From Methylobacillus flagellatus KT (GTDB lineage: Bacteria > Pseudomonadota > Gammaproteobacteria > Burkholderiales > Methylophilaceae), in NCBI RefSeq assembly GCF_000013705.1, contig NC_007947.1, positions 620,001-684,000 of the forward strand: a DNA stretch of 64,000 nt, given 5' to 3'. Shown here one piece after another: positions 19,059 to 27,811 of the stretch (positions are counted from its first letter, which is position 1; each line of letters starts with the position of its first letter). Made by a program: the position numbers and the translations under genes. The notes beneath the pieces were generated by a model. That model saw only the letters and a program-made list of their open reading frames with translations. It was not told where the DNA came from and made no database searches.

Positions 19059-20609
19059 ATGATAGGCAGAGGTTGGGTGGGTACATTCAAGCAATGGCTG
19101 GAGTTTTCTCTCGTTGCATTTGCTGTGTTGTTTTTCGCAATGGCATTCCTTTTTTTGGGCAATGTCGTGATGCTTCAGGGTGATCGCCAGGATTTGCAAA
19201 GCTATTCCAACGATTTATTCGCCCGCGCTGTGGCCGTTGCTGCAGAGACTGAAAAAATTCTGGACTCTGATTGGGGCACTGAGGCGCCTTGCAGTGAGGA
19301 TGATCTGGATCGCATGCGGTATGTCATTTTCTATTCGCGCATGCTTCGTGATGTCGGGCGGCTGGAGGTGAACCGGTTATTATGCTCTGCCGGGTGGGGG
19401 GCGTTGCCGGATGAGCTCCAGGCGTTACCGCCTTCTCAGTATCACATAGGAGCCGTCAGGTTCTGGTCGAAGATCATTAATCCTGCCCACCCACAAGTGA
19501 TCAGTGATATCGCTGCCAAAGGCGATATTTTTGTGGCGACATCGCCAGCGGCATTCGACCGTTTTAGCTCTCCTCCTTCTGGCATTGGTGCCAAGGTGGT
19601 CACTTCGGATGGGCAATATGTATTTGAGAAGTTTGGTGAGGCAGACGCAATCAATTATGTTCCGGCAGAACAGTGGCGCGACCAAGGGAGTACGCTGCGT
19701 TTTGTGCGTTGTGACGAGAAGTACGCGTTATGTGTTGTTTCCCAGAAGACTGATGGCGGGCTCTTTTCAAGAGAAATCGTCCTGCCGGTGGTGTTGGCCT
19801 TGGCTGGGACGTTGTTTGGACTCTTCGCCGGACTGGTGGGCGTGATCCAGCTCCGTCACCAGCAATCGCTGCCGGTAAGGCTGCGTAAAATGCTGAGGGA
19901 AAAGAGCCTGGTGTTGCACTACCAGCCACTGCGGGTGTTGAGTTCCGGGAAGCTAGTCGGGGCGGAGGCGTTGGCGCGTTGGCCGCTGCACAATGGATCG
20001 TCGGTTTCACCTGATAAATTCATTCCCCTGGCTGAAGAGTTGGGCTTGATGAGTGAGTTGACCCGGCTAGTCGTTGAAAAAGCATTGGCGGAGATGGGCG
20101 CACGCCTGAGGGAGGATCCAGGTTTTTATATCAGCATCAATATTACTGCGGCGGATCTTCTGGATCATGATTTCGGCAAAGTGCTGGATGCCTCGGTTAA
20201 GCATCATGGGGTGTCGCCTGCGCAGGTAGTGCTCGAAATTACCGAGCGAACCACTTCCGATTATAGCCAGCTCGACGGAGCGATGCGATCACTGAGCCAG
20301 AAAGGGTTTAGATTCTATATGGATGACTTCGGGACGGGGTATTCGAATCTCGGCAGCCTTGCGCAGCTACCATTGGATGCCATCAAAGTGGACAAGGTGT
20401 TTGTGAAGGCCATTGGCACGGACTCGCCAGTGGCGGAGATGTTCGGACCGATCAGCAAAATTGCGCAGGATCTCCGCGTGAATATCGTTGCCGAAGGGAT
20501 CGAGACTGCTGAGCAGTCCAGTGGGGTCTTGCAATGGGTGCCTGATGCCATTGGCCAGGGGTGGCTATTGGGGAGGCCGGTTCCTGCCGCCATGTTCCCC
20601 GCCAATTAG
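19059..20609 (+). CDS. CSS-motif EAL-domain cyclic-di-GMP phosphodiesterase
   Basis: This is a predicted inner-membrane enzyme that hydrolyses c-di-GMP. The 516-residue protein has an N-terminal membrane segment (residues ~15-40), a periplasmic CSS-type domain with cysteines in CSEDDLDRMR and LLCSAGWG, a second membrane segment near 245-265 (VVLALAGTLFGLFAGLVGVIQL), and a C-terminal EAL domain from about 275. The EAL motifs look complete: EALARW, INITAADLL, EITERT, DDFGTGYSNLG, IKVDKVF, VAEGIET and QGWLLGRPVP. In known CSS-EAL proteins the redox state of the periplasmic cysteines controls activity. It stands alone between the CRISPR array and convergent cysA. Confidence 0.92.
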   Translation: MIGRGWVGTFKQWLEFSLVAFAVLFFAMAFLFLGNVVMLQGDRQDLQSYSNDLFARAVAVAAETEKILDSDWGTEAPCSEDDLDRMRYVIFYSRMLRDVGRLEVNRLLCSAGWGALPDELQALPPSQYHIGAVRFWSKIINPAHPQVISDIAAKGDIFVATSPAAFDRFSSPPSGIGAKVVTSDGQYVFEKFGEADAINYVPAEQWRDQGSTLRFVRCDEKYALCVVSQKTDGGLFSREIVLPVVLALAGTLFGLFAGLVGVIQLRHQQSLPVRLRKMLREKSLVLHYQPLRVLSSGKLVGAEALARWPLHNGSSVSPDKFIPLAEELGLMSELTRLVVEKALAEMGARLREDPGFYISINITAADLLDHDFGKVLDASVKHHGVSPAQVVLEITERTTSDYSQLDGAMRSLSQKGFRFYMDDFGTGYSNLGSLAQLPLDAIKVDKVFVKAIGTDSPVAEMFGPISKIAQDLRVNIVAEGIETAEQSSGVLQWVPDAIGQGWLLGRPVPAAMFPAN

Positions 20610-20654
20610 CATCGTGTTGAATATGGATGCTGGCGGTGCCAGGTTGCCATTCTT

Positions 20655-21734
20655 CTAGGCCGCGTTGCTGGTATTACCTTCCAGAAACACTTGTACGCTG
20701 CGCGGTCTGAGGTAGACATGGCTGCCTTGGTCGATGCCAAGTTCGCGGAAGCGCTCGCGTGTGATCTCGGCCTCGATGATGTCGGCCTCGTTCACGGGTT
20801 GCAGTTCCAGTCTTACCAGCGGGCCAGCGGCATGAATATAACTGACAACTGCCTGCAAGGCAGGGTGACCATTTTGCTCGGTATAAATGTCAATGTCGTG
20901 TGGGCGTACATAAGCGAGTGCATCGCTGTTTTGAACGGTGTGGTGCTCATTCAGGTTCAGTGCGATGTTGCCGATATGCGCTTGGCCTTGGTCAACCCGG
21001 CTGTAGAACTGGTTGACGTTGCCGAGGAATTTGTAGACAAATGGTGAAGCTGGGTTATCGTATACCTCTTGAGGGGAGCCGATTTGTTCGATCTTGCCTT
21101 GATTCATGACAACGATCCGATCCGCGACTTCGAGGGCTTCTTCCTGGTCGTGCGTGACGAATACACTGGTGATATGTAATTCGTCATGCAGGCGTCGTAG
21201 CCAGCGACGCAAGTCCTTGCGTACCTTGGCATCCAATGCGCCAAACGGCTCGTCCAGCAGCAATACCTTAGGTTCTACAGCGAGCGCGCGGGCGAGTGCA
21301 ATGCGCTGGCGCTGGCCCCCGGAAAGCTGTGGCGGGTAGCGGTCAGCGAGCCAATCGAGTTGCACCAGGCTCAATAGCTGGTGTACCCGTCGATGGATTT
21401 CGGCGTCGCTGGGGCGCGTTTTCTTGGGCCTGACCCGCAGGCCGAACGCGACGTTCTCGAACACGGTCATATGGCGGAACAGCGCGTAATGCTGGAAAAC
21501 GAAGCCGACCTGGCGTTCACGCACATCGCGATTGGTTGCTTCCTCGCCGTGGAAGTGGATGCTGCCGGAATCAGGCGTCTCCAGGCCGGCGATAATGCGG
21601 AGCAGCGTGGTTTTGCCGCATCCTGAAGGGCCGAGCAGGGCAACCAGTTCGCCGCTTGGCACATCCAGACTGACATTCCCCAGTGCTGTAAAGCTGCCGA
21701 ATTCTTTTTTGATGTTGCGGATTTCAATACTCAT
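20655..21734 (-). CDS. cysA: Sulfate/thiosulfate ABC transporter ATP-binding protein
   Basis: CysA is the ATPase that powers sulfate/thiosulfate import through CysT and CysW. The 359-residue protein has Walker A (GPSGCGKTT near residue 35), a Q-loop, the ABC signature LSGGQRQR near 134, Walker B ([11 protein letters not shown]) and the switch His in [10 protein letters not shown]. After residue ~240 comes the TOBE-like regulatory domain seen in CysA proteins. An AAGGATG ribosome site precedes the ATG. It is last in the sbp-(EAL)-cysT-cysW-cysA run on the minus strand and converges with the CSS-EAL gene. Confidence 0.96.
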   Translation of the reverse strand: MSIEIRNIKKEFGSFTALGNVSLDVPSGELVALLGPSGCGKTTLLRIIAGLETPDSGSIHFHGEEATNRDVRERQVGFVFQHYALFRHMTVFENVAFGLRVRPKKTRPSDAEIHRRVHQLLSLVQLDWLADRYPPQLSGGQRQRIALARALAVEPKVLLLDEPFGALDAKVRKDLRRWLRRLHDELHITSVFVTHDQEEALEVADRIVVMNQGKIEQIGSPQEVYDNPASPFVYKFLGNVNQFYSRVDQGQAHIGNIALNLNEHHTVQNSDALAYVRPHDIDIYTEQNGHPALQAVVSYIHAAGPLVRLELQPVNEADIIEAEITRERFRELGIDQGSHVYLRPRSVQVFLEGNTSNAA

Positions 21735-21769
21735 GAAGTCATCCTTATGGCAGGTGTGCTGCCAATGCG

Positions 21770-22666
21770 TTATTGGTCAGAGGCTTTTTCACGCGCAATC
21801 GCGCTGCGGCTGCTTTGCCATTCGATATACGACTTGAGCGCCAGTGTGATGAGCGCAAGAAAAGCCAGCAGCGACGCCACGGCAAAAGCCGCCGCATAGT
21901 TGTATTCGTTGTAGAGGATTTCCACATGCAGCGGCATGGTGTTGGTGAGTCCTCGAATATGCCCCGACACCACCGACACAGCGCCAAACTCGCCCATTGC
22001 GCGGGCATTGGTGAGAATCACTCCATACAGTAGGCCCCATTTGATGTTGGGCAGGGTGATGTGCCAGAGTATCTGCCAGCCTGACGCGCCCAGCACCAAG
22101 CCTGCCTCCTCCTCTTCCTTGCCCTGTGCCTGCATGAGGGGGATCAGTTCGCGCGCGATGAACGGGAAGGTAACGAAGATGGTGGCCAGCACTATGCCCG
22201 GGAGGGCAAAAATCACCTTGAGGTCATGGTCGATCAGCCATTCGCCGAACCAGCCTTGCAGGCCGAAGATCAGTACATAGATCAAGCCGGCAATGACCGG
22301 GGAAACGGCAAACGGCAAGTCGATCAGCGTGATGAGGATGCTTTTTCCCTTGAACTCGAACTTGGCAATCGCCCAGGCTGCTGCAATGCCGAACACCAGG
22401 TTGAGCGGTAGCGAAATGGCGGCCGCGATCAGGGTAAGCTTGATCGCGGAGACGGCATCGGGCTCCACCAGAGCGGCAACATAGGTATCAAAGCCCTTGC
22501 GCAGTGCCTCGGTGAATACGGCAGCCAGGGGAATAAAGAGGAACAGGCTGAGGAACAGCAGGGACGAGATGATGAGCGCCCAACGGACCCAGGTGGGTTC
22601 CGAGGTCGCGCGGCTACGTGCTACCTTGGCATTGTAGTGAGCGAGTTGGGAAACGGTGGTCGACAT
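21770..22666 (-). CDS. cysW: Sulfate ABC transporter permease CysW
   Basis: CysW is one of the two membrane permeases of the sulfate importer. The 298-residue protein has about six membrane segments and the permease EAA-like loop ([30 protein letters not shown], seen here as GLVLGASGW and HITLPNI), plus the CysW-typical [18 protein letters not shown]. The frame is open further upstream into cysT, but [14 protein letters not shown] at 22666 gives the normal CysW start. It begins 14 bases after the cysT stop and ends 36 bases before cysA. Confidence 0.95.
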   Translation of the reverse strand: MSTTVSQLAHYNAKVARSRATSEPTWVRWALIISSLLFLSLFLFIPLAAVFTEALRKGFDTYVAALVEPDAVSAIKLTLIAAAISLPLNLVFGIAAAWAIAKFEFKGKSILITLIDLPFAVSPVIAGLIYVLIFGLQGWFGEWLIDHDLKVIFALPGIVLATIFVTFPFIARELIPLMQAQGKEEEEAGLVLGASGWQILWHITLPNIKWGLLYGVILTNARAMGEFGAVSVVSGHIRGLTNTMPLHVEILYNEYNYAAAFAVASLLAFLALITLALKSYIEWQSSRSAIAREKASDQ

Positions 22667-22679
22667 TATTATGGTGTTC

Positions 22680-23519
22680 CTATCTCGAGGTGCTGTTGCG
22701 GCGGCTGCTCCACCATTGCAGGCCGTTGATGGTGAGCAATAGCAGGAATGAGATAACCAGCATGACCACGGCGACTGCGGTAGCGCCGGTGTAGTCATAC
22801 TGCTCCAGTTTGGTGATGATGATCAGCGGGGTGATCTCGGAAATCATCGGCATATTGCCTGCAATGAAGATGACGGAGCCATATTCGCCAATCGCGCGGG
22901 CAAAGGCGAGTGCGAAGCCGGTGAGCAGGGCAGGCCAGAGCGCAGGAAGGATGATGCGGTGGAAGGTCTGCCAGCGGTTGGCGCCCAGGCTAGCAGCAGC
23001 TTCTTCGGCTTCAGCCTCCATATCTTCGAGCACGGGCTGCACGGTGCGTACAACGAATGGCAGTCCGATGAATGTCAGGGCCACCACGACGCCGAGCGGG
23101 GTAAATGCCACTTTCAGGCCATAGGGTTCGAGCAGGCTGCCGATCCAGCCATTGGTCGAGTAAACCGCCGTGAATGCGATGCCTGCCACTGCAGTTGGCA
23201 AGGCGAACGGCAGGTCAACCAGCGCGTCGACCAATTTTTTTCCGGGAAAAGTGTAACGGGTCAGCACCCAGGCAGTCAGCAGGCCAAAAATGGCATTGAT
23301 GATGGCAGCGAGCAGGGATGCCCCGAAAGTCAGCTTGTAGGAAGCGACGACCCTGGGTGTCGTGACGGTATGCCAGAATTCACTGAAACTCAGTTCGGTG
23401 GTCTTGATGAAGGCGGCAGACAAGGGGATCAAGACGATCAGGCTCAGGTATAGCAGGGTATAGCCAAGAGAAAGATTGAAACCGGGCAGCACGCGGTGCG
23501 GTTTATGTTTTTTTGCCAT
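22680..23519 (-). CDS. cysT: Sulfate ABC transporter permease CysT
   Basis: CysT (CysU) pairs with CysW to form the sulfate channel. The 279-residue protein starts with a basic stretch ([19 protein letters not shown]) followed by the first membrane helix. It has the [20 protein letters not shown] segment and the EAA loop region ([21 protein letters not shown]), then [15 protein letters not shown]. The 123-base gap upstream separates it from the frameshifted EAL gene; I see no strong promoter there, so it may be read from the sbp promoter. Confidence 0.95.
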   Translation of the reverse strand: MAKKHKPHRVLPGFNLSLGYTLLYLSLIVLIPLSAAFIKTTELSFSEFWHTVTTPRVVASYKLTFGASLLAAIINAIFGLLTAWVLTRYTFPGKKLVDALVDLPFALPTAVAGIAFTAVYSTNGWIGSLLEPYGLKVAFTPLGVVVALTFIGLPFVVRTVQPVLEDMEAEAEEAAASLGANRWQTFHRIILPALWPALLTGFALAFARAIGEYGSVIFIAGNMPMISEITPLIIITKLEQYDYTGATAVAVVMLVISFLLLLTINGLQWWSSRRNSTSR

Positions 23520-23642
23520 GTTTTAAAGTTAGTGTGTTTGGCGGGAGTAGGGCCGGTGCAATGTAGCAGAAGCCACTGCTAGGCAAAAATAATATGTTTT
23601 CATAACGATATACCCCGATGTTATTTCCCCGAGGCTGTGCGA

Positions 23643-24526
23643 TTATGCTACAGCTTGTTTGTTCAGGCGCAGGGGCTTCAATGCTTCGGCAGGCTGTAAC
23701 TCCTTGGCGGTGACAGGCTTGCCGAGGAAGTGGCCTTGCAGCAATGTGCTGCCCGACTCGATGGCGATTTCCAGGCCGGCCTGCGATTCGATGCCGGTGA
23801 TGACCGGTTGCGCGCCGATGTCATGTACAAGCTGAATCAGGCGGGGCAGTATCTTGCGTACGCGCGGGTTGCGCTCGGCCTCCTTGATCAAGCTGGTATC
23901 CAGCTTCACGAACTCGGGCGAGAGCTTCCACAGCCGCTCCAGATGGGAGTGCTTGCTGCCGAAGTTGTCGATGGCAATACGATAGCCACGCTCCGCGTAG
24001 TTCTCAATGGCATCCACCAGCTGGTTTTCGTGCTCGACGACACTTTCCTGTATCTCGATGACCACGCGATTGGTTGGCACGGAGTTCGCATGCAGGATAC
24101 GCTCGAATACCTTGCCGTGGGCATTGACGCTGATCAGCAGGCTGGGGTGCACATTGAGGAACAGCAAGCCGTTTTCTGCATAGATCTGACGGAAATTGAG
24201 CACGTGAAGCGTACGCACGACACGATCGAACTTCACCAGCTTGCCCACTTGCCCAGCAAAGCTGAAGGCGAATTCAGGGCTGATGCCCTGTTGGCCGCCA
24301 AGCGATGGCCGGATAAGGCCTCATGCCCGAACAGGTCACCAGCCTCGCTATCGTAGATAGGCTGGAAGGCACTGTTGAGTTGCAAGCCTAGGAAGGTACT
24401 GTCGAACTCTCCCGAGGACTGTTCTTCCAGTCCATACTCGTCGAGGTCCAGATAGAGGGATTCCCGCAATTGGGACTTGAGCTGCTCAATGGCAGAAACA
24501 CTAGGAGCTGTATTCTTTGTCGTCAT
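23643..24526 (-). pseudogene. EAL-domain protein, broken by a one-base frameshift
   Basis: Two adjacent frames together encode one EAL-domain protein of about 294 residues. The first part (24526 down to ~24316) reads to FGHEA. Then a missing base in the run at about 24314-24319 (GAGGCC-TTATCC where GAGGCCCTTATCC would keep frame) sends it out of frame. The second frame continues as LIRPSLGGQQ...FAFSFAGQVGKLVKFDRVV to a stop at 23643. Most EAL residues remain (EIQES, VKLD, GIES, QGHFLGKP), but the loop DDFGTGYS is changed to DNFGSKHS, so it would probably be catalytically weak even if intact. It lies 10 bases after sbp, inside the sulfate operon. A sequencing error is the main alternative to a real mutation. 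Confidence 0.85.
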
Positions 24527-24536
24527 GGCTGGCTAC

Positions 24537-25526
24537 TTATTTGTTTACGTAGATCTGGTCAAAGGTGCCACCATCGGAAAAATGCGTTTTTTGCGCTTTC
24601 TGCCATCCCCCGAATAGTTCATCAACGGTGAATAGCTGCAGTGGCTTGAAGTCTGCCTGGTGGGCTGCCAATACTTCTGCGGAACGAGGGCGCAGGTAAT
24701 GGCGGGCAGCGATTTCCTGCCCTTCCTGTGAATAGTGGAACTCAAGGTACGCTTGCGCCACCTGGCGCGTCTTGCGCTTGTCCACCACTTTGTCGACCAG
24801 GGCAATCGGGTTTTCCGCCAGGATGCTGGAGGATGGGTAGACCACGTCGAAGTTATGGTTGCCCAGTTCCTTCTTGATCAGGAAGACCTCATTTTCGAAT
24901 GTCAGCAATACGTCGCCAATGCCGCGTTGAACAAACGTCGTGGTGGCGCCGCGGCCACCGGCGTCCAGTACCGGCACATTCTTGAACAGTTTCGTGACGA
25001 AATCGCGCGCCTTGGCTTCGTCGCCGCCTTTCTTGATCACGGCGCCCCACGCGGCAAGATAGCTGTAGCGACCATTACCGGAAGTCTTGGGATTGGGGAT
25101 GACCACCCCGATCCCGGGCTGGACCAGGTCCTCCCAGTCCTTGATGTTCTTGGGGTTGCCCTTGCGCACCAGGAAGACGGTGGTCGACGTGGTAGGCGAG
25201 CTGGCATGGGGCAGGCGTTTTTGCCAATCGGCAGGGATGAGTTTGCCGCGCTCGAAGAGGATGTCGATATCGTTGCTCTGGTTCATGGAAATGACGTCTG
25301 CCTGCAAGCCGTCCGCCACTGACCTGGCCTGCTTGCTCGAGCCGCCATGAGACTGGTTGATCGTGACGGATTCCCCGGTCTTCTGCTTCCAGTACTGGCT
25401 GAAGGCAGGATTGAAGTCTTTGTAGAACTCGCGCGTCACGTCGTAGGAAACGTTCAGCAGCGTGGTGCCGGCATGCGCTAGGCTCGCTGCGACCAACAGG
25501 CTGACCGCCAATATTTTGTTCAGCAT
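24537..25526 (-). CDS. sbp: Sulfate-binding periplasmic protein (first copy)
   Basis: Sbp captures sulfate in the periplasm and hands it to CysT-CysW. The 329-residue protein has a signal peptide (MLNKILAVSLLVAASLAHA, cleaved before GTTLLN) and the family motifs [67 protein letters not shown] and [23 protein letters not shown]. It is the first gene of the sulfate uptake operon and diverges from cysE across a 355-base intergenic region. A second paralog lies at 30434-31444. Confidence 0.96.
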   Translation of the reverse strand: MLNKILAVSLLVAASLAHAGTTLLNVSYDVTREFYKDFNPAFSQYWKQKTGESVTINQSHGGSSKQARSVADGLQADVISMNQSNDIDILFERGKLIPADWQKRLPHASSPTTSTTVFLVRKGNPKNIKDWEDLVQPGIGVVIPNPKTSGNGRYSYLAAWGAVIKKGGDEAKARDFVTKLFKNVPVLDAGGRGATTTFVQRGIGDVLLTFENEVFLIKKELGNHNFDVVYPSSSILAENPIALVDKVVDKRKTRQVAQAYLEFHYSQEGQEIAARHYLRPRSAEVLAAHQADFKPLQLFTVDELFGGWQKAQKTHFSDGGTFDQIYVNK

Positions 25527-25813
25527 TAAGACCTCGAGAGGGATTGAGAGATGATGAGGCGCACTATAAAAGACTTATAAAATAATGTAAAAGAATATAG
25601 GGGAATATAATTAGGCTTGTCCATTATTTATGAGTGGATTCATTTATATATTTTTTGATTCTATTCATAGAAGTATTTTGAATATGTGATACTCTTCCAT
25701 TATTGCTGTGTTTGTTGCACCATGATCAACATGGACAGCAAGCCTGCTATGTTGGGATCTGCGTAGGGACATCCTTTCAACACATGTTAGCGTAAGCTGA
25801 CCGGACAACCGGA
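25527..25813. promoter_or_regulatory. Divergent sbp/cysE intergenic region with structured leader
   Basis: No gene is seen here. The sbp side (25540-25700) is very AT-rich and likely holds the divergent promoters, though I could not fix a -35/-10 pair. The cysE side is GC-richer and can fold: TTAGC-GTAA-GCTGA at 25787-25800, CCGG-ACAA-CCGG at 25801-25812, then the terminator described next. Dense structure upstream of a biosynthetic gene suggests attenuation or a riboswitch-like element, but I match it to no known RNA family. Confidence 0.5.
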
Positions 25814-25848
25814 AGCCAGCACCTCATGAAAGAGGGGCTGGCTTTTTT
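25814..25848 (+). terminator. Intrinsic terminator or attenuator in the cysE leader
   Basis: AGCCAGC-A-CCTC pairs with GAGG-G-GCTGGCT around a six-base loop (11 pairs with one A/G mismatch) and is followed by TTTTTTATTTTTT. The cysE start lies only 34 bases downstream. No other gene ends here on this strand, so it must stop either a small RNA or the cysE operon transcript itself. Confidence 0.8.
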
Positions 25849-25881
25849 ATTTTTTACAAGACCAATGTGGGTGGCACCTGA

Positions 25882-26835
25882 ATGAGTCAACTTCGAAACA
25901 ATGCTGAGCTCGGTGATGAACTGGGGATCAGCCAGATCGTCACTAGCTTGCGCGAAGTCAGGTTAACTGCGTTGGAGCACCGCAACCGGCTGAACCGCCC
26001 TCCCAAGCTTCCTGCGCGCAAGGCGCTTGCGGGAGTCGTAGAGGGGTTGGGAGCCGCCTTATTTCCCAACCGCCTTGGTTTGCCGGACCTGCGGGAGGAG
26101 GGCATTGATTATTTCGTGGGGCATACGCTGGATGTGGCACTACGGGAACTGGTCGCTCAGGTGCGGCTGGAGTTGAGCTTCATCGCAGAGCTCGATCAGG
26201 TCGAGGACCTGAAAGTGCGCGCAACGGCCTTGGTGCGTGAGTTCGCTTCCCAGCTGCCCGCCATCCGGCATTTGCTCGACAGCGACATCCGCGCGGCTTA
26301 TGAAGGTGATCCGGCAGCGCGCAGCGTAGACGAAGTGCTGGTGTGCTACCCAGGTATCAACGCTATCACCCACTACCGTATTGCTCATGTGCTTCACCAG
26401 TTGGGTGTGCCGTTGATTGCTCGCATGATCACTGAAATTGCCCATTCCGCCACAGGCATCGACATTCATCCCGGTGCCCAGATCGGTGAGGGGTTTTTTA
26501 TTGACCACGGTACGGGCGTTGTCATCGGAGAGACCAGCATTATTGGCCGCCATGTACGCCTCTACCAGGCAGTCACGCTGGGCGCCAAGCGCTTTCCTGT
26601 AGATGCCGATGGCACCCTGGTGAAGGGGAATGCGCGCCACCCGATTGTCGAGGATGACGTCGTCATCTACGCCGGAGCCACGATCCTGGGCCGCATTACG
26701 ATAGGTCGCGGCTCGGTGATCGGCGGCAATGTCTGGCTCACTTACAGTGTTCCACCCAATAGCAATATCACCCAGGCGCAGATGGGGGAAGGCGCGCCTG
26801 CAGGCCCGCGCAACGGCACTGTGACTCATCAGTAA
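25882..26835 (+). CDS. cysE: Serine O-acetyltransferase (EpsC/CysE type)
   Basis: This enzyme acetylates serine with acetyl-CoA to give O-acetylserine, the carbon skeleton for cysteine synthesis. The 317-residue protein has an alpha-helical N-terminal domain with an extra ~100-residue lead, then YPGINAITHYRIAHVLHQLG and the left-handed beta-helix of hexapeptide repeats (GIDIHPGAQIGEGFFIDHGTGVVIGETSIIG in pieces: GIDIHPGA, IDHGTGVVIGET), ending at NITQAQ. Catalytic His residues lie in DIHPG and DHGTG. It is first in an operon with an encapsulin shell and a cysteine desulfurase, an arrangement typical of family 2A encapsulin loci. The ribosome site is weak (GGGTGGCA). Confidence 0.93.
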   Translation: MSQLRNNAELGDELGISQIVTSLREVRLTALEHRNRLNRPPKLPARKALAGVVEGLGAALFPNRLGLPDLREEGIDYFVGHTLDVALRELVAQVRLELSFIAELDQVEDLKVRATALVREFASQLPAIRHLLDSDIRAAYEGDPAARSVDEVLVCYPGINAITHYRIAHVLHQLGVPLIARMITEIAHSATGIDIHPGAQIGEGFFIDHGTGVVIGETSIIGRHVRLYQAVTLGAKRFPVDADGTLVKGNARHPIVEDDVVIYAGATILGRITIGRGSVIGGNVWLTYSVPPNSNITQAQMGEGAPAGPRNGTVTHQ

Positions 26836-26893
26836 AGCAATAGGCGGCATCTGGTCCGCCGCATCAATCGGTAATTTTAAAGGAGAGATTTTC

Positions 26894-27811
26894 ATGTCAG
26901 ACATTCATCAAGGGCAAACTGCCCTCGGCGACGTCGCGGCCCGCACGCTGGCGAATGCCACGAAAACCGTGCCCATGCTGGGTTCCATCACGCCGCGCTG
27001 GCTGGTGCACCTGTTGCAATGGGTACCGGTGGAGGCGGGTATCTACCGCGTCAACAAGGTCAAGGATAACCACCATGTCGAGGTGGATTGCTCCAACAAG
27101 GACGAACGCGAATTGCCCGCTACTTTCGTGGATTACGAAGAATGGGGCCGCGAGTATGTGCTGAATGCCGTGAATACCGTGGTGGATGTGCATACTCGCA
27201 TTTCAGATCTCTACAGCAGTCCGCACAACCAGATCCGCGAGCAGTTGCGTTTGACCATCGAGACAGTGAAGGAGCGCCAGGAAAGCGAGCTGATCAACAA
27301 CAAGGAATACGGCTTGCTGCACAACATTGCAGACGGGCAGAAAGTGAAGTCCCGCAGCGGCTCGCCCACGCCGGACGATTTCGATGAATTGATTTCCCGC
27401 GTGTGGAAGGAGCCAGCGTTCTTCCTCGCGCATCCGCAGGCGATTGCAGCCTTCGGCCGCGAGTGCACACGCCGCGGCGTGCCGCCGCCGACTGTCAGCC
27501 TGTTCGGTTCCCAGTTCATCACCTGGCGCGGCATCCCCATCATTCCGTGCGACAAGCTGCGGGTGACCAAGGGCAAGACCAACATCCTGCTGTTGCGTAC
27601 CGGCGAAAGCCGCCAGGGCGTAGTGGGCCTGTACCAGCCCAACCTGCCAGGCCAGCAAAGCATGGGGTTGTCCGTCCGTTTCATGGGCATCAATCACAAG
27701 GCGATTGCTTCCTACCTGGTTTCCCTTTATTGCTCGCTGGCGGTATTGACCGAAGATGCGATTGCCGTGCTCGAGAATGTCGACGTAGGCAACTACTATG
27801 ACTACAAGTAA
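26894..27811 (+). CDS. Family 2A encapsulin nanocompartment shell protein (SrpI-like)
   Basis: The 305-residue protein matches the family 2A encapsulins (SrpI family), which share the HK97 phage-capsid fold and self-assemble into small icosahedral shells in the cytosol. Recognisable stretches are the N-arm LGDVAARTLANATKTVPMLG, SITPRWLVHLLQWVPVEAGIYRVN, the NNKEYGLLHN segment, RVWKEPAFFLAHPQAIAAFGRECTRRGVPPPT, and the C-terminal GLSVRFMGINHKAIASYLVSLYCSLAVLTEDA. AAAGGAGAG precedes the ATG. A small hairpin (GGCGG-CATCTGGT-CCGCC) lies in the 58-base gap after cysE. The 3' end overlaps the cysteine desulfurase start by 14 bases. Identification rests on recall of the family plus the diagnostic neighbours; no phage genes surround it, so a prophage capsid is unlikely. 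Confidence 0.92.
   Translation: MSDIHQGQTALGDVAARTLANATKTVPMLGSITPRWLVHLLQWVPVEAGIYRVNKVKDNHHVEVDCSNKDERELPATFVDYEEWGREYVLNAVNTVVDVHTRISDLYSSPHNQIREQLRLTIETVKERQESELINNKEYGLLHNIADGQKVKSRSGSPTPDDFDELISRVWKEPAFFLAHPQAIAAFGRECTRRGVPPPTVSLFGSQFITWRGIPIIPCDKLRVTKGKTNILLLRTGESRQGVVGLYQPNLPGQQSMGLSVRFMGINHKAIASYLVSLYCSLAVLTEDAIAVLENVDVGNYYDYK

Noticed and set aside
24300..24330. Programmed frameshift in the EAL gene
   Set aside because: No slippery heptamer or downstream structure, and the protein looks degenerate elsewhere; a deletion or sequencing error is simpler.
25722..25766. 14-codon frame (MINMDSKPAMLGSA) as a leader peptide for cysE attenuation
   Set aside because: No ribosome site and no run of Cys, Ser or other regulatory codons.
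26140..26904. 254-codon minus-strand frame opposite cysE
   Set aside because: Antisense shadow of the hexapeptide-repeat region of cysE, which is a clear gene.
26894..27811. Encapsulin gene as a prophage capsid remnant
   Set aside because: No terminase, portal, protease or tail genes nearby, and the cysE and desulfurase neighbours with coupled translation fit family 2A encapsulins.
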